From: Mesorhizobium sp.
Lineage (GTDB): Bacteria > Pseudomonadota > Alphaproteobacteria > Rhizobiales > Rhizobiaceae
Assembly: GCA_004020365.1 (NCBI GenBank)
Contig: SAQR01000001.1
Coordinates: 350,088-414,087, forward strand
Direction: 5' to 3'
Length of the DNA: 64,000 bases
The notes under the pieces are model-generated. The model saw only the letters and a list, made by a program, of their open reading frames with translations. It was not told the DNA's origin and did no database searches. Shown here in pieces: positions 15,886 to 25,364 of the stretch; position 1 is the stretch's first letter; every line of letters begins with the position of its first letter. Made by a program: the position numbers and the translations under genes.

Positions 15886-18164
15886 GAGGATCGTGCCAAT
15901 GCGCCGGCAGTGGAACGTTTGCCGCGCGTACCAACCGTCTCGGGTGAGCTCGCGGCAAAGCCTTGCAGCCTCAGCGCATTGCCAATGACAAGCAGTGACG
16001 AAGCCGACATCGCGATTGCCGCGATCAGCGGCGTGACGTGCCCCAGAATGGCGATCGGCACGGCGATGGTGTTATAGACGATTGCTATGGCGATGTTTTG
16101 CCGGATCAGTCGTCCGGCCTTTCGCGAGATGTCGAGGGCAAGGGGTACTGCCGAAAGGCTTTCGCGCAGGAACACGAAATCCGCCGCTTTGCGGCCGACA
16201 TCGGCCGCCGTGGCTGGAGCGATCGAGACGTGTGCCGCGCCCAGCGCAGGGGTGTCGTTGAGGCCGTCGCCAACCATCAGCACCTTGTGGCCGTCTTTCG
16301 CCAGCGTTTCGATATACACGACCTTGCCCGAAGGGAGCAGCGCCGGAACAAAGTGATGGATGCCCAACGTCGCCGCGACCTCGCCGCAAGCAGCTGCGGT
16401 ATCGCCCGACAGCATTTCCACGGGAACCCGGGCATTGTTCAATTGCTCGACGGCCGCTCTGGCGTCTGAACGCAGCGCGTCCTCGAAGACAAAGGACGCG
16501 ACAATGATCCCATCTTTGGTCAGAACCGTTCCGCCGTATCCGCTTTCGCCGGCGGTTCGGGCCTTCCACCCGGCCCAGCCGCGCCGGCCAAGCCGCCAGG
16601 TGCTTCCCATGGCGGTCGCTTCGATCCCGAAACCAGGGTGCTCGCTGACGGACTCGAGCTTCGGCTGAGCAGCAAAGCCCGCAGCGCCGGCTATGGCCAT
16701 TGAGAATGGATGGCGGGAATGCACGGCCATGTCGCCTGCGATGGCCAGCATGGCCGGATCGATGGACGACGCGTTGACGAGCCGGGGCTGTCCGAGCGTA
16801 AGCGTTCCTGTCTTGTCGAACACCGCCGTGTCGATCGCCGCCAGACGCTCCATGGCCGAACCATCCTTGACCATGACGCCGCTTTCGAACAGACGCCGCG
16901 CAGCGACCACCTGCACGATGGGCACGGCGAGACCGAGCGCACACGGGCAGGTGATGATGAGAACGGCGATGGCGATCGTTACTGCCTGGTGCCAATCGCC
17001 GGTCGCCGCCATCCAGCCAAGGAACGTAACCAAGGCGGTCAGATGGACCACTGGAGCATAGAGCGCTGAAACGCGGTCGGCGATCCTGCGATAATGCGCG
17101 CGACCGCCCTCGGCGGCTTCCATCAGCCGGACCATCTCGGCCAGGAAGGAATCCTTTGCGGCGGCTGTTGCTTCGATGATCAGCGGGCCTGTGAGATTGA
17201 GCGTGCCGGCCTGCACGGTTTCGCCTGATGACACGGTTCTGGGTGTGCTTTCACCGGAAACCAGTGAACAGTCGAGATCGGAAGAGCCTTGAATGATCTT
17301 GCCGTCGACGGGAATCCTTTCGCCGGCGGTGACCAGCAGCTGCAAGCCGGGTTCGATCTCCTCAACCGGCAGGTAGTCGCGCGAACCATCCTCGCGCAGC
17401 ACCATGGCGCCCCGCGCCGCCAGCCGTGACAGGCCGTTCACGGCGGTCCGGGCACGCTCGCGCATCACGTGATCCAGCGTGCGGCCGATCAACAGGAAGA
17501 ACAGCAGCGACACCGACGCATCGAAATAGGCGTGGTCGCCATGGTTGATGGTCTCGTAGAGGCTCATTGCGTAGGCGAGCGAAACGCCAACCGCAATCGG
17601 CACGTCCATGTTCATGCGCCCGTGACGCAACGCATTCCATGCCGATCGGAAATAGATTCCGCCGGCGAAGGCGAGCGCCGGGATAGCGATCAGCGCCGAG
17701 ACCCAATGGAACAGGTCACGCGTCGCGCCTTCCGCGCCCGACCAGACCGAGACGGAAAGCAGCATGATATTGCCCGCAGCAAAGCCGGCGACCGCGACGG
17801 CCCGGATCAGTTCCGAAAGCGTCTTGTCTTTTTCATGAATCTCCGGATCGAAAAGATGCGCCGGGTAGCCCAGCAGCTCTAGTGCAGCGACGATGGGAGG
17901 AGCCTCGTTCCCACGCCACTGGACCGAGACCCGTTTGGTCGAAAGGTTGACACGAGCGCGCTCGACGCGATCGAGCTTTCCGAGAGCCGTCTCGATCGCC
18001 TGGATGCAGGCCGCGCAGTGAACCGTCGGCACCGACAGATCGGTCTGGCGAAGGTCATCGTCAAGCGAGCGGCTTGCCAACCTGATCTCCTGGCTCGATG
18101 GCAAGCTGGATGTCGCTCCGCCCAGATCCAGCGCCATTTCAGCGCCCGGCGCACAGCAGCTCAT
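15882..18164 (-). CDS. ccoI: copper-transporting P-type ATPase CcoI (FixI)
   Basis: A 760-residue P1B-type ATPase that exports copper for cbb3 oxidase assembly. In order: an N-terminal Cys-rich start (MSCCAPG), a heavy-metal domain with HCAACIQ near 49-55, membrane helices, an ESTPR actuator loop, the metal-site helix TCPCALGLA, the phosphorylation motif DKTGT, and the hinge GDGLNDTPAL. Overlaps ccoH by four bases upstream and ccoS by four bases downstream. Length and motifs are typical of FixI. Confidence 0.95.
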   Translation of the reverse strand: MSCCAPGAEMALDLGGATSSLPSSQEIRLASRSLDDDLRQTDLSVPTVHCAACIQAIETALGKLDRVERARVNLSTKRVSVQWRGNEAPPIVAALELLGYPAHLFDPEIHEKDKTLSELIRAVAVAGFAAGNIMLLSVSVWSGAEGATRDLFHWVSALIAIPALAFAGGIYFRSAWNALRHGRMNMDVPIAVGVSLAYAMSLYETINHGDHAYFDASVSLLFFLLIGRTLDHVMRERARTAVNGLSRLAARGAMVLREDGSRDYLPVEEIEPGLQLLVTAGERIPVDGKIIQGSSDLDCSLVSGESTPRTVSSGETVQAGTLNLTGPLIIEATAAAKDSFLAEMVRLMEAAEGGRAHYRRIADRVSALYAPVVHLTALVTFLGWMAATGDWHQAVTIAIAVLIITCPCALGLAVPIVQVVAARRLFESGVMVKDGSAMERLAAIDTAVFDKTGTLTLGQPRLVNASSIDPAMLAIAGDMAVHSRHPFSMAIAGAAGFAAQPKLESVSEHPGFGIEATAMGSTWRLGRRGWAGWKARTAGESGYGGTVLTKDGIIVASFVFEDALRSDARAAVEQLNNARVPVEMLSGDTAAACGEVAATLGIHHFVPALLPSGKVVYIETLAKDGHKVLMVGDGLNDTPALGAAHVSIAPATAADVGRKAADFVFLRESLSAVPLALDISRKAGRLIRQNIAIAIVYNTIAVPIAILGHVTPLIAAIAMSASSLLVIGNALRLQGFAASSPETVGTRGKRSTAGALARSS

Positions 18165-18658
18165 TGCAGTGCTCCGTGAGAAATCATGATCCGGCGAACG
18201 TCGCGATAGGATTCTGCCAGACCGGCATCCGTGTCGACTTCGACGATCCAGACGCCATCCCTTGGTGTGTGCCGCGCGGCAAATTCCTGGCCCGAGGCAA
18301 CGGCGAGAGTGACGGCTTTGTCCGCGCCCTCGTAGGCAGGATGACGAAACAGCACCTTGACGCTACGCAAGGGAACCGGCTTGCCGGCGGCATCGTTGAG
18401 ACTGTAGCGGACTTCGCCCCAAGAGATCGTCAATTTGCCGGTCCAGCCGAGTGCCGCCTGCGCACGCCCTTCCTCGGCCTTTCGGTTGAATTGCTGGCTG
18501 GCCACATAGGAGTTTTCGACGACGAGGCCGGTCCAGCTCGTGCTGGCGAGCGTTGCCATGGTCAGATTCACACCAACGATCACGCCGAAAAAACTGAGTA
18601 TGATGAGCAACATATGCCTGCCGGTGAATTCGCGGTTTTTTTGCGTATGGGCGCTCAT
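18161..18658 (-). CDS. ccoH: cbb3 oxidase assembly protein CcoH (FixH)
   Basis: A 165-residue protein starting MSAHTQKNREF, with one N-terminal membrane helix (MLLIILSFFGVIVGVNL) and a periplasmic domain containing YVASQQFNRK, typical of FixH. The start at 18658 overlaps the ccoG stop by four bases (ATGA). It stabilises assembly intermediates of cbb3 oxidase. Confidence 0.93.
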   Translation of the reverse strand: MSAHTQKNREFTGRHMLLIILSFFGVIVGVNLTMATLASTSWTGLVVENSYVASQQFNRKAEEGRAQAALGWTGKLTISWGEVRYSLNDAAGKPVPLRSVKVLFRHPAYEGADKAVTLAVASGQEFAARHTPRDGVWIVEVDTDAGLAESYRDVRRIMISHGALQ

Positions 18659-20214
18659 CTGACGATCTCCGGGGCGTTGAAGGTGGCGGTGTATTCGTCC
18701 GTTTCGAAACTCGCCTTGTCCTCGACGCGGAATTTGAATGTTTGTGTCGCGCTTCCGACCTGGTCCACCGGCTGGCGCACGAAAACCTTCAGCATCTTCA
18801 GGCGGTCGGGTTCGACCGCGACGGCGAAGGACCGGTCTGCGGGAAGGTCGATACCGACGACGCTCATTTCGGCTCCCCGCAGGCCCTGCATCGTGACAAC
18901 GATCGTCCTTGGCTCGGGGATCATATTGAGCAGCTTGACGGTGTAGCCGTTGCGGATCGAACCGTCGGACAGCGTGACGAATTGCGGGTTGCGGTCGTGC
19001 AGAACGTTGACTTCGAGCCGGTCGCGCGTCAGCAGCGAATAGAGCAGGGCGAGACCGACTGCCGACCAAGCTCCCATGTAGACGAAGGTCCGTGGCCTGA
19101 AGATCTTGCGGATATGGAAATGGGCCAACTTATCGGAGAAAGCGCCGCTGCCGGTTCGGACCAGCGAAGGGTTCACCGAGCAAGAGCCGCCAGCAGTCGC
19201 CACCGCCATGTTGGCGTTGTAATCGGACAGCGTCGCATAAGAGATCAGCCCGGGCTCCTTGCCGAGCTTGGCCATGACGCCGTCGCAGGCATCGATGCAC
19301 AGCGCGCAAGTGATGCATTCGAGCTGCTGACGGTCGCGAATGTCGATTCCCATCGGGCAGACCGCGACGCAGGCATTGCAATCGACGCAGTCTCCGACGA
19401 GCTGCCCCGCGGCCTGGACCTTCTTGGCGTGCCGCGACCGAGGTTCGCCACGCCAGTCATTGTAGGTCACGGTGAGCGAATTTTCGTCGAGCATGGCCGC
19501 CTGGATGCGCGGCCACGGGCACATATAAGTGCAGACCTGCTCGCGCATCATCCCGCCGAATGTGTAGGTGGTAGCCGTCAGCACGCCGATGGTGATGTAG
19601 GCGACCGGCGCAGCGGTGCCAGCGAAGACCTCGCCAATCAGCGATGGCGCATCGGCGAAATAGAAGATCCAGGCGCCGCCGGTCGCTGCCGCTATGGCCA
19701 GCCAGATCGCGTGTTTCGATACACGCAGCACAAGCTTGCGCGCGGTCCACGGTCCGGCGTCGAGTTTCATGCGGGCATTGCGATCTCCCTCGATCGCGCG
19801 CTCCACAACCAGAAACAGATCGACCCATACGGTCTGCGGACAGGTATAGCCGCACCAGGCTCTGCCAACTCTGGATGTGATTAGGAAAAGGCCGATGCCG
19901 GCCATAACGAGAAGGCCGGCGACATAGAAGAATTCCTGCGGCCAAATCTCGATGAAAAAGAAATAGAAGCGGCGGTTGGCAAGATCGATCAGCACGGCCT
20001 GATCGGGAGCAAACGGACCTCGATCCCAGCGCAGCCAGGGCGTCAGGTAGTAGATGCCCAGCGTGATCGCCATCACCAGCCACTTGAAGCGGCGAAAGCT
20101 GCCCGAGGCGCGCTTGGGAAATATCTTCTTGCGCGGTGCATACAGCGGCTGGCGGACCTTGGCGGAGTTGACCGCCTCGGCTTCGAGCCGTTCTATCTGC
20201 GTATTGTCCAGCAC
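18655..20214 (-). CDS. ccoG: cbb3 oxidase accessory protein CcoG (FixG)
   Basis: A 519-residue membrane protein with several N-terminal helices, the sequence GRAWCGYTCPQTVWVD, and a bacterial ferredoxin region with two 4Fe-4S motifs (CVDCNACVAVCP and CITCALCIDAC). The C-terminus is an immunoglobulin-like periplasmic domain. It is thought to reduce copper(II) for oxidase assembly. First gene of ccoGHIS; a FixK box lies 117 bases upstream. Confidence 0.95.
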   Translation of the reverse strand: MLDNTQIERLEAEAVNSAKVRQPLYAPRKKIFPKRASGSFRRFKWLVMAITLGIYYLTPWLRWDRGPFAPDQAVLIDLANRRFYFFFIEIWPQEFFYVAGLLVMAGIGLFLITSRVGRAWCGYTCPQTVWVDLFLVVERAIEGDRNARMKLDAGPWTARKLVLRVSKHAIWLAIAAATGGAWIFYFADAPSLIGEVFAGTAAPVAYITIGVLTATTYTFGGMMREQVCTYMCPWPRIQAAMLDENSLTVTYNDWRGEPRSRHAKKVQAAGQLVGDCVDCNACVAVCPMGIDIRDRQQLECITCALCIDACDGVMAKLGKEPGLISYATLSDYNANMAVATAGGSCSVNPSLVRTGSGAFSDKLAHFHIRKIFRPRTFVYMGAWSAVGLALLYSLLTRDRLEVNVLHDRNPQFVTLSDGSIRNGYTVKLLNMIPEPRTIVVTMQGLRGAEMSVVGIDLPADRSFAVAVEPDRLKMLKVFVRQPVDQVGSATQTFKFRVEDKASFETDEYTATFNAPEIVR

Positions 20215-20330
20215 GAGAAACTCCAGTCGCGCAGCTTATGGTCTCGGTGTGCGCAGTCGGACTTTGTTCTTTTGCCGGTGCCCGAAATGCCGCGTTGAAC
20301 AAGCCTTGCCGCAGGGTGGCGTGGTGCGCG

Positions 20331-20344
20331 TTGATGCAAGTCAA
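20331..20344. promoter_or_regulatory. FixK/FnrN box of ccoGHIS
   Basis: TTGATGCAAGTCAA lies 117 bases upstream of ccoG and downstream of ccoP, so ccoGHIS has its own low-oxygen promoter. Confidence 0.75.
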
Positions 20345-20370
20345 TCGCGAACGCCGGATTGCAGTCGAGA

Positions 20371-20386
20371 CCCGGCGCAAGCCGGG
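20371..20386 (-). terminator. Possible terminator of ccoNOQP
   Basis: CCCGGC and GCCGGG around a GCAA loop form a compact hairpin 44 bases past the ccoP stop. On the minus strand it is followed by TCTCG, not a true T run, so termination would be weak. Confidence 0.35.
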
Positions 20387-20429
20387 CCTCGTCGCTTGGC
20401 TGGCGAAGGGCCGGGAATAGGACCCCCCT

Positions 20430-21293
20430 CTATTCCCCACCACCAAGCGAATGGATGTAGACCGCTAGCTCCTTGACCTTGGTCTCGCCAAGACGCTCAA
20501 CCCAGGCCGGCATCACGCCGTGCTTGGGTGCGCGGACCTGCGCGGCGATTGCCGTTTCGTTCGACCCGTAGAGCCAGATCGCATCGGTCAGATCGGGCGC
20601 GCCGAGCTCTTTGTTGCCCTTTGCATTGTCGCCATGGCAGGCTACGCAGTTTTCGGCGAAGACCTTGGCGCCCGGCTCGACCAGTTTTGCATCTTGAACC
20701 GGGCCGGACAGGCTGGCGACATAGGTACTGACCTGTGCGACCTGATCGCGGGTGATGATCTCGCCAAAAGCCGGCATTTCCGATAGGCGTGTACCCGGGA
20801 CGGATGCGAAGCGTATGCCGTGCGTGATCGTTTGCTGGATCTGCTCGGCCGTGCCGCCCCACAACCAGTCATCGTCATTGAGGTTGGGAAAGCCCTTGGA
20901 CCCCTGGGCATCGGAAGCGTGGCACTGCACGCAATTGACCTTGTACGCAGCGCTGCCTGCGGCAACAGCGAATTCGCGCAACGCGTCGTCGCCGGCAATC
21001 TCCGAGACGGTTTTCGATTGTATCGCTGCGGCATATTTCGCCTTGGCGATTTCGGCCGCAGCAAGCTCGTTGTTGACGTCGTCGCGGCTCGAATAGCCAA
21101 GCACGCCCTTGGTCGCCGAGGTCAGCATCGGCCATGCCGGATAGGCGATGGTGTAGCCGATCGCCCAGACGATGGTGATGTAGAACGTTATGACCCACCA
21201 GCGCGGAAGTGGGTTGTTGAGCTCCCTGATACCATCCCACTCGTGGCCGGTGGTGGAGATGCCCGACACTTCGTCGATATGTTCATCGCTCAT
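20430..21293 (-). CDS. ccoP: cbb3 oxidase diheme subunit CcoP (FixP)
   Basis: A 287-residue membrane-anchored cytochrome c. One N-terminal helix (RWWVITFYITIVWAIGYTI) is followed by two heme domains with CVQCH and CVACH and the methionine ligands in EMPAFG and VMPAWV. It passes electrons from soluble cytochromes to CcoO and CcoN. Last gene of ccoNOQP; two bases separate it from ccoQ. Confidence 0.96.
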   Translation of the reverse strand: MSDEHIDEVSGISTTGHEWDGIRELNNPLPRWWVITFYITIVWAIGYTIAYPAWPMLTSATKGVLGYSSRDDVNNELAAAEIAKAKYAAAIQSKTVSEIAGDDALREFAVAAGSAAYKVNCVQCHASDAQGSKGFPNLNDDDWLWGGTAEQIQQTITHGIRFASVPGTRLSEMPAFGEIITRDQVAQVSTYVASLSGPVQDAKLVEPGAKVFAENCVACHGDNAKGNKELGAPDLTDAIWLYGSNETAIAAQVRAPKHGVMPAWVERLGETKVKELAVYIHSLGGGE

Positions 21294-21295
21294 GA

Positions 21296-21445
21296 TCAGT
21301 CGTCCTTCAGAGGAATGCGGGCGGCTTCATCGGCCTGCTTGCCACTCCCGGGACGGAATGCGAAGGCGACCGTTCCGACGAAGAAAAGTGCCATGGCGAG
21401 CAGGGCCCAACTGTCGGCGAACTCTCTCATCCAGTGGTAATCCAT
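21296..21445 (-). CDS. ccoQ: cbb3 oxidase small subunit CcoQ (FixQ)
   Basis: A 49-residue protein, MDYHWMREFADSWALLAMA then FFVGTVAFAF, with a single membrane helix and an acidic tail. It stabilises CcoP in the oxidase. Position between ccoO and ccoP and the GAGGAGAAGGACC leader support the call. Confidence 0.92.
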   Translation of the reverse strand: MDYHWMREFADSWALLAMALFFVGTVAFAFRPGSGKQADEAARIPLKDD

Positions 21446-21456
21446 GGTCCTTCTCC

Positions 21457-22188
21457 TCAGCGGTAGCCAGCGGCTTCGTCGTAGGTCTTGAAATCGACCA
21501 GCGTGCCGAGCATCTGCAGATAAGCGACCAGGGCATCCATCTCGGTCACCTGTTGCGGATTGCCGTCGAAGTCACCGAGCTTGGCCTTCGGATAGCGGCC
21601 TTCCAGGTCGGATGTGTCGGCATTGGGATCGGCCTGCGCCATAATGTCATCTCTGGCGTGAGCGATCATGTCATCGGAGTAGGGGACACCGACGCGCCTG
21701 TTTGCGATAAGGTGCGTCGAGAAGTCCTTCACCTCGATCGCGGTATCCTTCAGGAAGGCATAGCTCGGCATGATCGATTCCGGCACCACCGAACGCGGCT
21801 CGACAAGATGCTGAACGTGCCACTCGTTCGAGTAGCGATCTCCGACCCTGGCGAGGTCCGGCCCGGTGCGCTTCGATCCCCACTGGAACGGGTGATCGTA
21901 CATCGACTCGGCTGCCAGGCTGTAGTGACCATAGCGCTCGACCTCGTCACGGAACGGCCTGATCATCTGGCTGTGACAGAGGTAGCAGCCCTCACGCACA
22001 TAGATGTTGCGTCCGGCGAGTTCGAGCGGCGAATAGGGCCGCATGCCCTCGACCTTCTCGATCGTGTTGTCGAGATAGAAGAGCGGTGCGATTTCGACGA
22101 TGCCACCGATCGTCACCACCAGGAGGGAACCAACGAGAAGAAGCGTGGCGTTCTTCTCGATGATCGCGTGTTTGTCCATCAAGCCCAT
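21457..22188 (-). CDS. ccoO: cbb3 oxidase monoheme subunit CcoO (FixO)
   Basis: A 243-residue membrane-anchored cytochrome c. After a short start [13 protein letters not shown] comes one membrane helix ([19 protein letters not shown]), a heme motif CYLCH in [17 protein letters not shown], and a distal methionine region SIMPSYAFL. The start at 22188 is preferred over a far upstream one that would run into ccoN. It carries electrons from CcoP to CcoN. Confidence 0.96.
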   Translation of the reverse strand: MGLMDKHAIIEKNATLLLVGSLLVVTIGGIVEIAPLFYLDNTIEKVEGMRPYSPLELAGRNIYVREGCYLCHSQMIRPFRDEVERYGHYSLAAESMYDHPFQWGSKRTGPDLARVGDRYSNEWHVQHLVEPRSVVPESIMPSYAFLKDTAIEVKDFSTHLIANRRVGVPYSDDMIAHARDDIMAQADPNADTSDLEGRYPKAKLGDFDGNPQQVTEMDALVAYLQMLGTLVDFKTYDEAAGYR

Positions 22189-22199
22189 TTTCTGGCTCC

Positions 22200-23810
22200 T
22201 TATTGTGCGGGCTGAAGGGCGGGGATGGAGGCTGGCATCGGCTCCTCCTCGCGTTGGTAGCCGAGGATGGTCATGGTGATGTTCCAGGTCATGATGACAG
22301 CACCGGCGAGATACATCGCGCCACCCACGGCGCGCATGACGTAGTAGGGATGCATGGCGGCCACGGTCTCGGCGAACGAGTAGACCAGGAAGCCTTGCTT
22401 GTCGTACTCGCGCCACATCAGGCCCTGCATGATGCCGGAAACCCACATCACCGCGGCGTAGACGACGATCCCGAGGGTCGCCAGCCAGAAGTGCCAGGTA
22501 ACGAGCCGCAGAGAATAGAGCTGTTCACGGTTCCACAGCTTCGGCACCATGTAATAGATCGCGCCGAACGAGATCATGCCTACCCAGCCGAGCGCGCCGG
22601 AATGGACATGCCCGATGGTCCAGTCGGTGTAGTGCGACAGCGAATTGACCGCCTTAATCGACATCATCGGACCTTCGAAGGTCGACATGCCGTAGAAGGC
22701 AATGGCCATCACCATCATGCGGATGATCGGATCGGTGCGCAGCTTGTCCCAGGCGCCGGACAGCGTCATCAGGCCGTTGATCATGCCTCCCCAGGAGGGC
22801 ATCCAAAGCATGATCGAAAACACCATGCCGAGCGTTTGCGCCCAGTCGGGCAGGGCGGTGTAGTGCAGGTGATGCGGCCCGGCCCAGATGTAGAGAAAGA
22901 TGATCGCCCAGAAGTGGATGATCGACAGCCGGTAGGAATAGACTGGCCTGTTCGCCTGCTTGGGCACGAAATAATACATCATGCCAAGGAAGCCGGCTGT
23001 GAGGAAGAAGCCGACGGCATTGTGGCCGTACCACCATTGCGTCAAGGCGTCCTGGACGCCGGAGAAGGCGGAGTAGCTCTTGGAGCCCAGGAGAGACGCC
23101 GGCATCGACAGATTGTTGATCAGGTGCAGCATCGCGATGGTCACGATGAAGGACAGATAGAACCAGTTGGCGACGTAGATATGCGGTTCCTTGCGCTTCA
23201 GGATGGTGCCGAGGAACAGGACGAGGTAGGCGACCCAGACGATGGTCAGCCATATGTCCACATACCATTCGGGCTCGGCGTATTCGCGGCTCTCGGTGAT
23301 GCCAAGCAGGTAGCCGGTCGCGGCCATGACAATGAAGAGCTGATAACCCCAGAACACGAACCAGGCGAGATTGCCGCCGAACAGCCGGGCGCGGCTGGTG
23401 CGCTGCACGACATACATGGACGTGCAGATGAGCGCGTTGCCGCCGAAGGCAAAAACGACGCCGGATGTGTGCAATGACCGCAGGCGGCCGAAGTTGAACC
23501 AGGGCTCGATGTTGAGATCCGGATAGGCAAGCTGCAGCGCGATGACCACGCCGACAAGCATGCCGACAACACCCCAGAACATGGTGGCGATGGCGCCGTA
23601 GCGGATTGGCCCATCCATGTAGGCAGAAGGATCGACCGATGCTGCTGGCACAAAGCTGGTGTTGCGCAGAAGGACGACGACAAAGCCAAGCAGCACGAAG
23701 AACAGCACCCACATGTGCTGACGAAACGGCTCGTCCACGCCGAAGCCGGCTGCCACCAGCGCCAGAAAAGCGAAAAGGCCCAAAGTGACGATTTCTGTGC
23801 CGAACTTCAT
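22200..23810 (-). CDS. ccoN: cbb3 oxidase catalytic subunit CcoN (FixN)
   Basis: A 536-residue heme-copper oxidase subunit with about 12 membrane helices. Landmarks are [18 protein letters not shown] with a low-spin heme histidine, [18 protein letters not shown] with a copper B histidine and the linked tyrosine, AGPHHLHYT, and [14 protein letters not shown] with two heme histidines. It reduces oxygen with high affinity under low oxygen. First gene of ccoNOQP; a FixK box lies 81 bases upstream. Confidence 0.97.
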   Translation of the reverse strand: MKFGTEIVTLGLFAFLALVAAGFGVDEPFRQHMWVLFFVLLGFVVVLLRNTSFVPAASVDPSAYMDGPIRYGAIATMFWGVVGMLVGVVIALQLAYPDLNIEPWFNFGRLRSLHTSGVVFAFGGNALICTSMYVVQRTSRARLFGGNLAWFVFWGYQLFIVMAATGYLLGITESREYAEPEWYVDIWLTIVWVAYLVLFLGTILKRKEPHIYVANWFYLSFIVTIAMLHLINNLSMPASLLGSKSYSAFSGVQDALTQWWYGHNAVGFFLTAGFLGMMYYFVPKQANRPVYSYRLSIIHFWAIIFLYIWAGPHHLHYTALPDWAQTLGMVFSIMLWMPSWGGMINGLMTLSGAWDKLRTDPIIRMMVMAIAFYGMSTFEGPMMSIKAVNSLSHYTDWTIGHVHSGALGWVGMISFGAIYYMVPKLWNREQLYSLRLVTWHFWLATLGIVVYAAVMWVSGIMQGLMWREYDKQGFLVYSFAETVAAMHPYYVMRAVGGAMYLAGAVIMTWNITMTILGYQREEEPMPASIPALQPAQ

Positions 23811-23890
23811 GACATGTCCCCGACCGCTGATCCCGATGCGCGGACGCCAATCCGCAGCAACACCAATTCCGCGGCTACATCGTCGCCGCC

Positions 23891-23904
23891 TTGATCCAAA
23901 TCAA
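23891..23904. promoter_or_regulatory. FixK/FnrN box of ccoNOQP
   Basis: TTGATCCAAATCAA, 81 bases upstream of ccoN and 57 bases upstream of the divergent hemerythrin-like gene. Confidence 0.85.
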
Positions 23905-23961
23905 AGCTGCATGGTTTTGGATTGGGCAGCGTTGGTTTTGCGAACGAGTGGGAGGCGGCCA

Positions 23962-24483
23962 TTGAACGAAGAGAAAGAGCGGGGATCGTCGCTGTTCGAA
24001 GTGCGCCGCGAGAATTCGATGCTAGCTGGCCGATCCAGCAGAGAGGCAATCCCAAGCGCAGTGATGACGCGCGCGCACAGGGAAAAACTGCAGCTCTGTG
24101 ATGCTCTGGAGAAAATCGCGGACGCTTTGCCGAATGTCGATCGCCTGAAGTGCCTTGGCATAGCCAACGCAATCGTTCCGTTGTTGCGCAATATTCATCA
24201 ATATGAAGAAACGATCATCTTTCCCGCCTATGAGGCCGCTACAGGCGGCAGCAACAACATTGCCTCAACCCGGCGATTGCGCGCCGAACACGTCGAAGAC
24301 GAATGCTTTGCCGGGGAGGTGACTGAAATCCTGCTGGCGATCGGCCATGGCGAGAGAGTCGAGAATGCCGAGGCGGTCGGCTTCATGCTGCGTGGCTTCT
24401 TCGAAAGCATGCGCCGTCACATCGCATTTGAACGCGAGCATGTCTTGCCGGCGATCGGGATCATCGACCAAGGCGCAATCTAA
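23962..24483 (+). CDS. hemerythrin-like HHE domain protein
   Basis: A 173-residue helical protein. Histidine and acidic pairs fit a diiron HHE domain: IHQYEETIIFPAYE, RAEHVEDE and RRHIAFEREHVLPA. The TTG start at 23962 follows a strong GGGAGG seven bases upstream, and longer versions would run through the FixK box. Such domains bind oxygen or react with NO. Placed between ccoN and fnrN, it may report oxygen or NO, or store iron; this is inference. Its end overlaps the convergent fnrN by four bases. Confidence 0.72.
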   Translation: MNEEKERGSSLFEVRRENSMLAGRSSREAIPSAVMTRAHREKLQLCDALEKIADALPNVDRLKCLGIANAIVPLLRNIHQYEETIIFPAYEAATGGSNNIASTRRLRAEHVEDECFAGEVTEILLAIGHGERVENAEAVGFMLRGFFESMRRHIAFEREHVLPAIGIIDQGAI

Positions 24484-25211
24484 GCGCCGGAGCGTCGCTC
24501 CAGTCGGCTTAGGCTGTCGATAGTCACATGCCGGTTGTTCTCGATCCGGATCACGCCGTCCGTTCTTAGCCTGGTCAGCTGGCGGCTCACCGTCTCGATC
24601 GTCAGCCCAAGAAAGTCGGCGATGTCGGCGCGTGTCAGCGGCAGGTCGAAGGTCGCCGATCTTGCGGTGGGGTTGACCGTGGGATCGATATTCCTGGCGA
24701 TCATCAGCAAGAAGCTTGCCACCTTTTCCGAAGCGGTCTTGCGCCCCAGCGTCAGCATCCAGTCGCGTGCTTCGTCGAGCTCGTTCAGCGTCTGCTTGAG
24801 CAGGCGATCCTCGAGTTCCGGCGATTCCTTCATCATCCGTTCGATGGCGGCCTTCGGAAACGAACACAGGGAAACGGCGGTTGCGGCTTCCGCGTTGATC
24901 GCGCTTTCCACCTTGAACGGCCGGCCCAGAAAGTCGGGCGCAAACTGGAGGCCGACGATCTGCTGGCGACCGTCGGAAAGGCTCTTTGTCAGCTTGACCA
25001 CACCCGAAAGCACATTCGAATAGCTGTCGACGGTCTCGGCGTCGCCGATCAGTTCGATCCCGGGCTCAACCCTGTGTTTTGACGAGGTCTTGGCGAGTGC
25101 GACCAACTGGTCGGGATCGAGCGCACCACAGACTCCGCGATGCCGTGCCTCGCAAGACTGGCAAAGTACTGGAATGCCGGCACTGTGAACGTCCTCCCGC
25201 ACTGTCATCAT
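24480..25211 (-). CDS. fnrN: oxygen-responsive Crp/Fnr regulator FnrN
   Basis: A 243-residue FNR-type activator. Cysteines near 17, 20 and 28 (CQSCEARHRGVC) and a distal one near 116 can hold an oxygen-labile 4Fe-4S cluster. The helix-turn-helix is ADIADFLGLTIETVSRQLTRL, with the Glu and Arg that read TTGAT half-sites. The start at 25211 is chosen because an in-frame start at 25307 would overlap the FixK box. That box, 83 bases upstream, points to autoregulation. It probably controls all FixK-type boxes listed here, together with any FixK encoded elsewhere. Confidence 0.92.
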   Translation of the reverse strand: MMTVREDVHSAGIPVLCQSCEARHRGVCGALDPDQLVALAKTSSKHRVEPGIELIGDAETVDSYSNVLSGVVKLTKSLSDGRQQIVGLQFAPDFLGRPFKVESAINAEAATAVSLCSFPKAAIERMMKESPELEDRLLKQTLNELDEARDWMLTLGRKTASEKVASFLLMIARNIDPTVNPTARSATFDLPLTRADIADFLGLTIETVSRQLTRLRTDGVIRIENNRHVTIDSLSRLERRSGA

Positions 25212-25293
25212 AATCGTCCCGACGGATCCAAGGTGCCCATAAGATAGCATCGGCGGCAGAAAATCTGTTGCGGCAGTTTGTCCGCGGAGGGCC

Positions 25294-25307
25294 TTGACCG
25301 AAATCAA
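25294..25307. promoter_or_regulatory. FixK/FnrN box between fnrN and hemN
   Basis: TTGACCGAAATCAA lies 57 bases upstream of hemN and 83 bases upstream of the divergent fnrN. Confidence 0.85.
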
Positions 25308-25364
25308 GGCGACGGTGGCGACCTACGGCCAGAATTCAGCCTTGCAAGGATGATGGAAGGCGAC

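Noticed and set aside
16072-16995. 307-residue alternative frame within ccoI
   Set aside because: Arg-rich shadow of the copper ATPase frame, without motifs.
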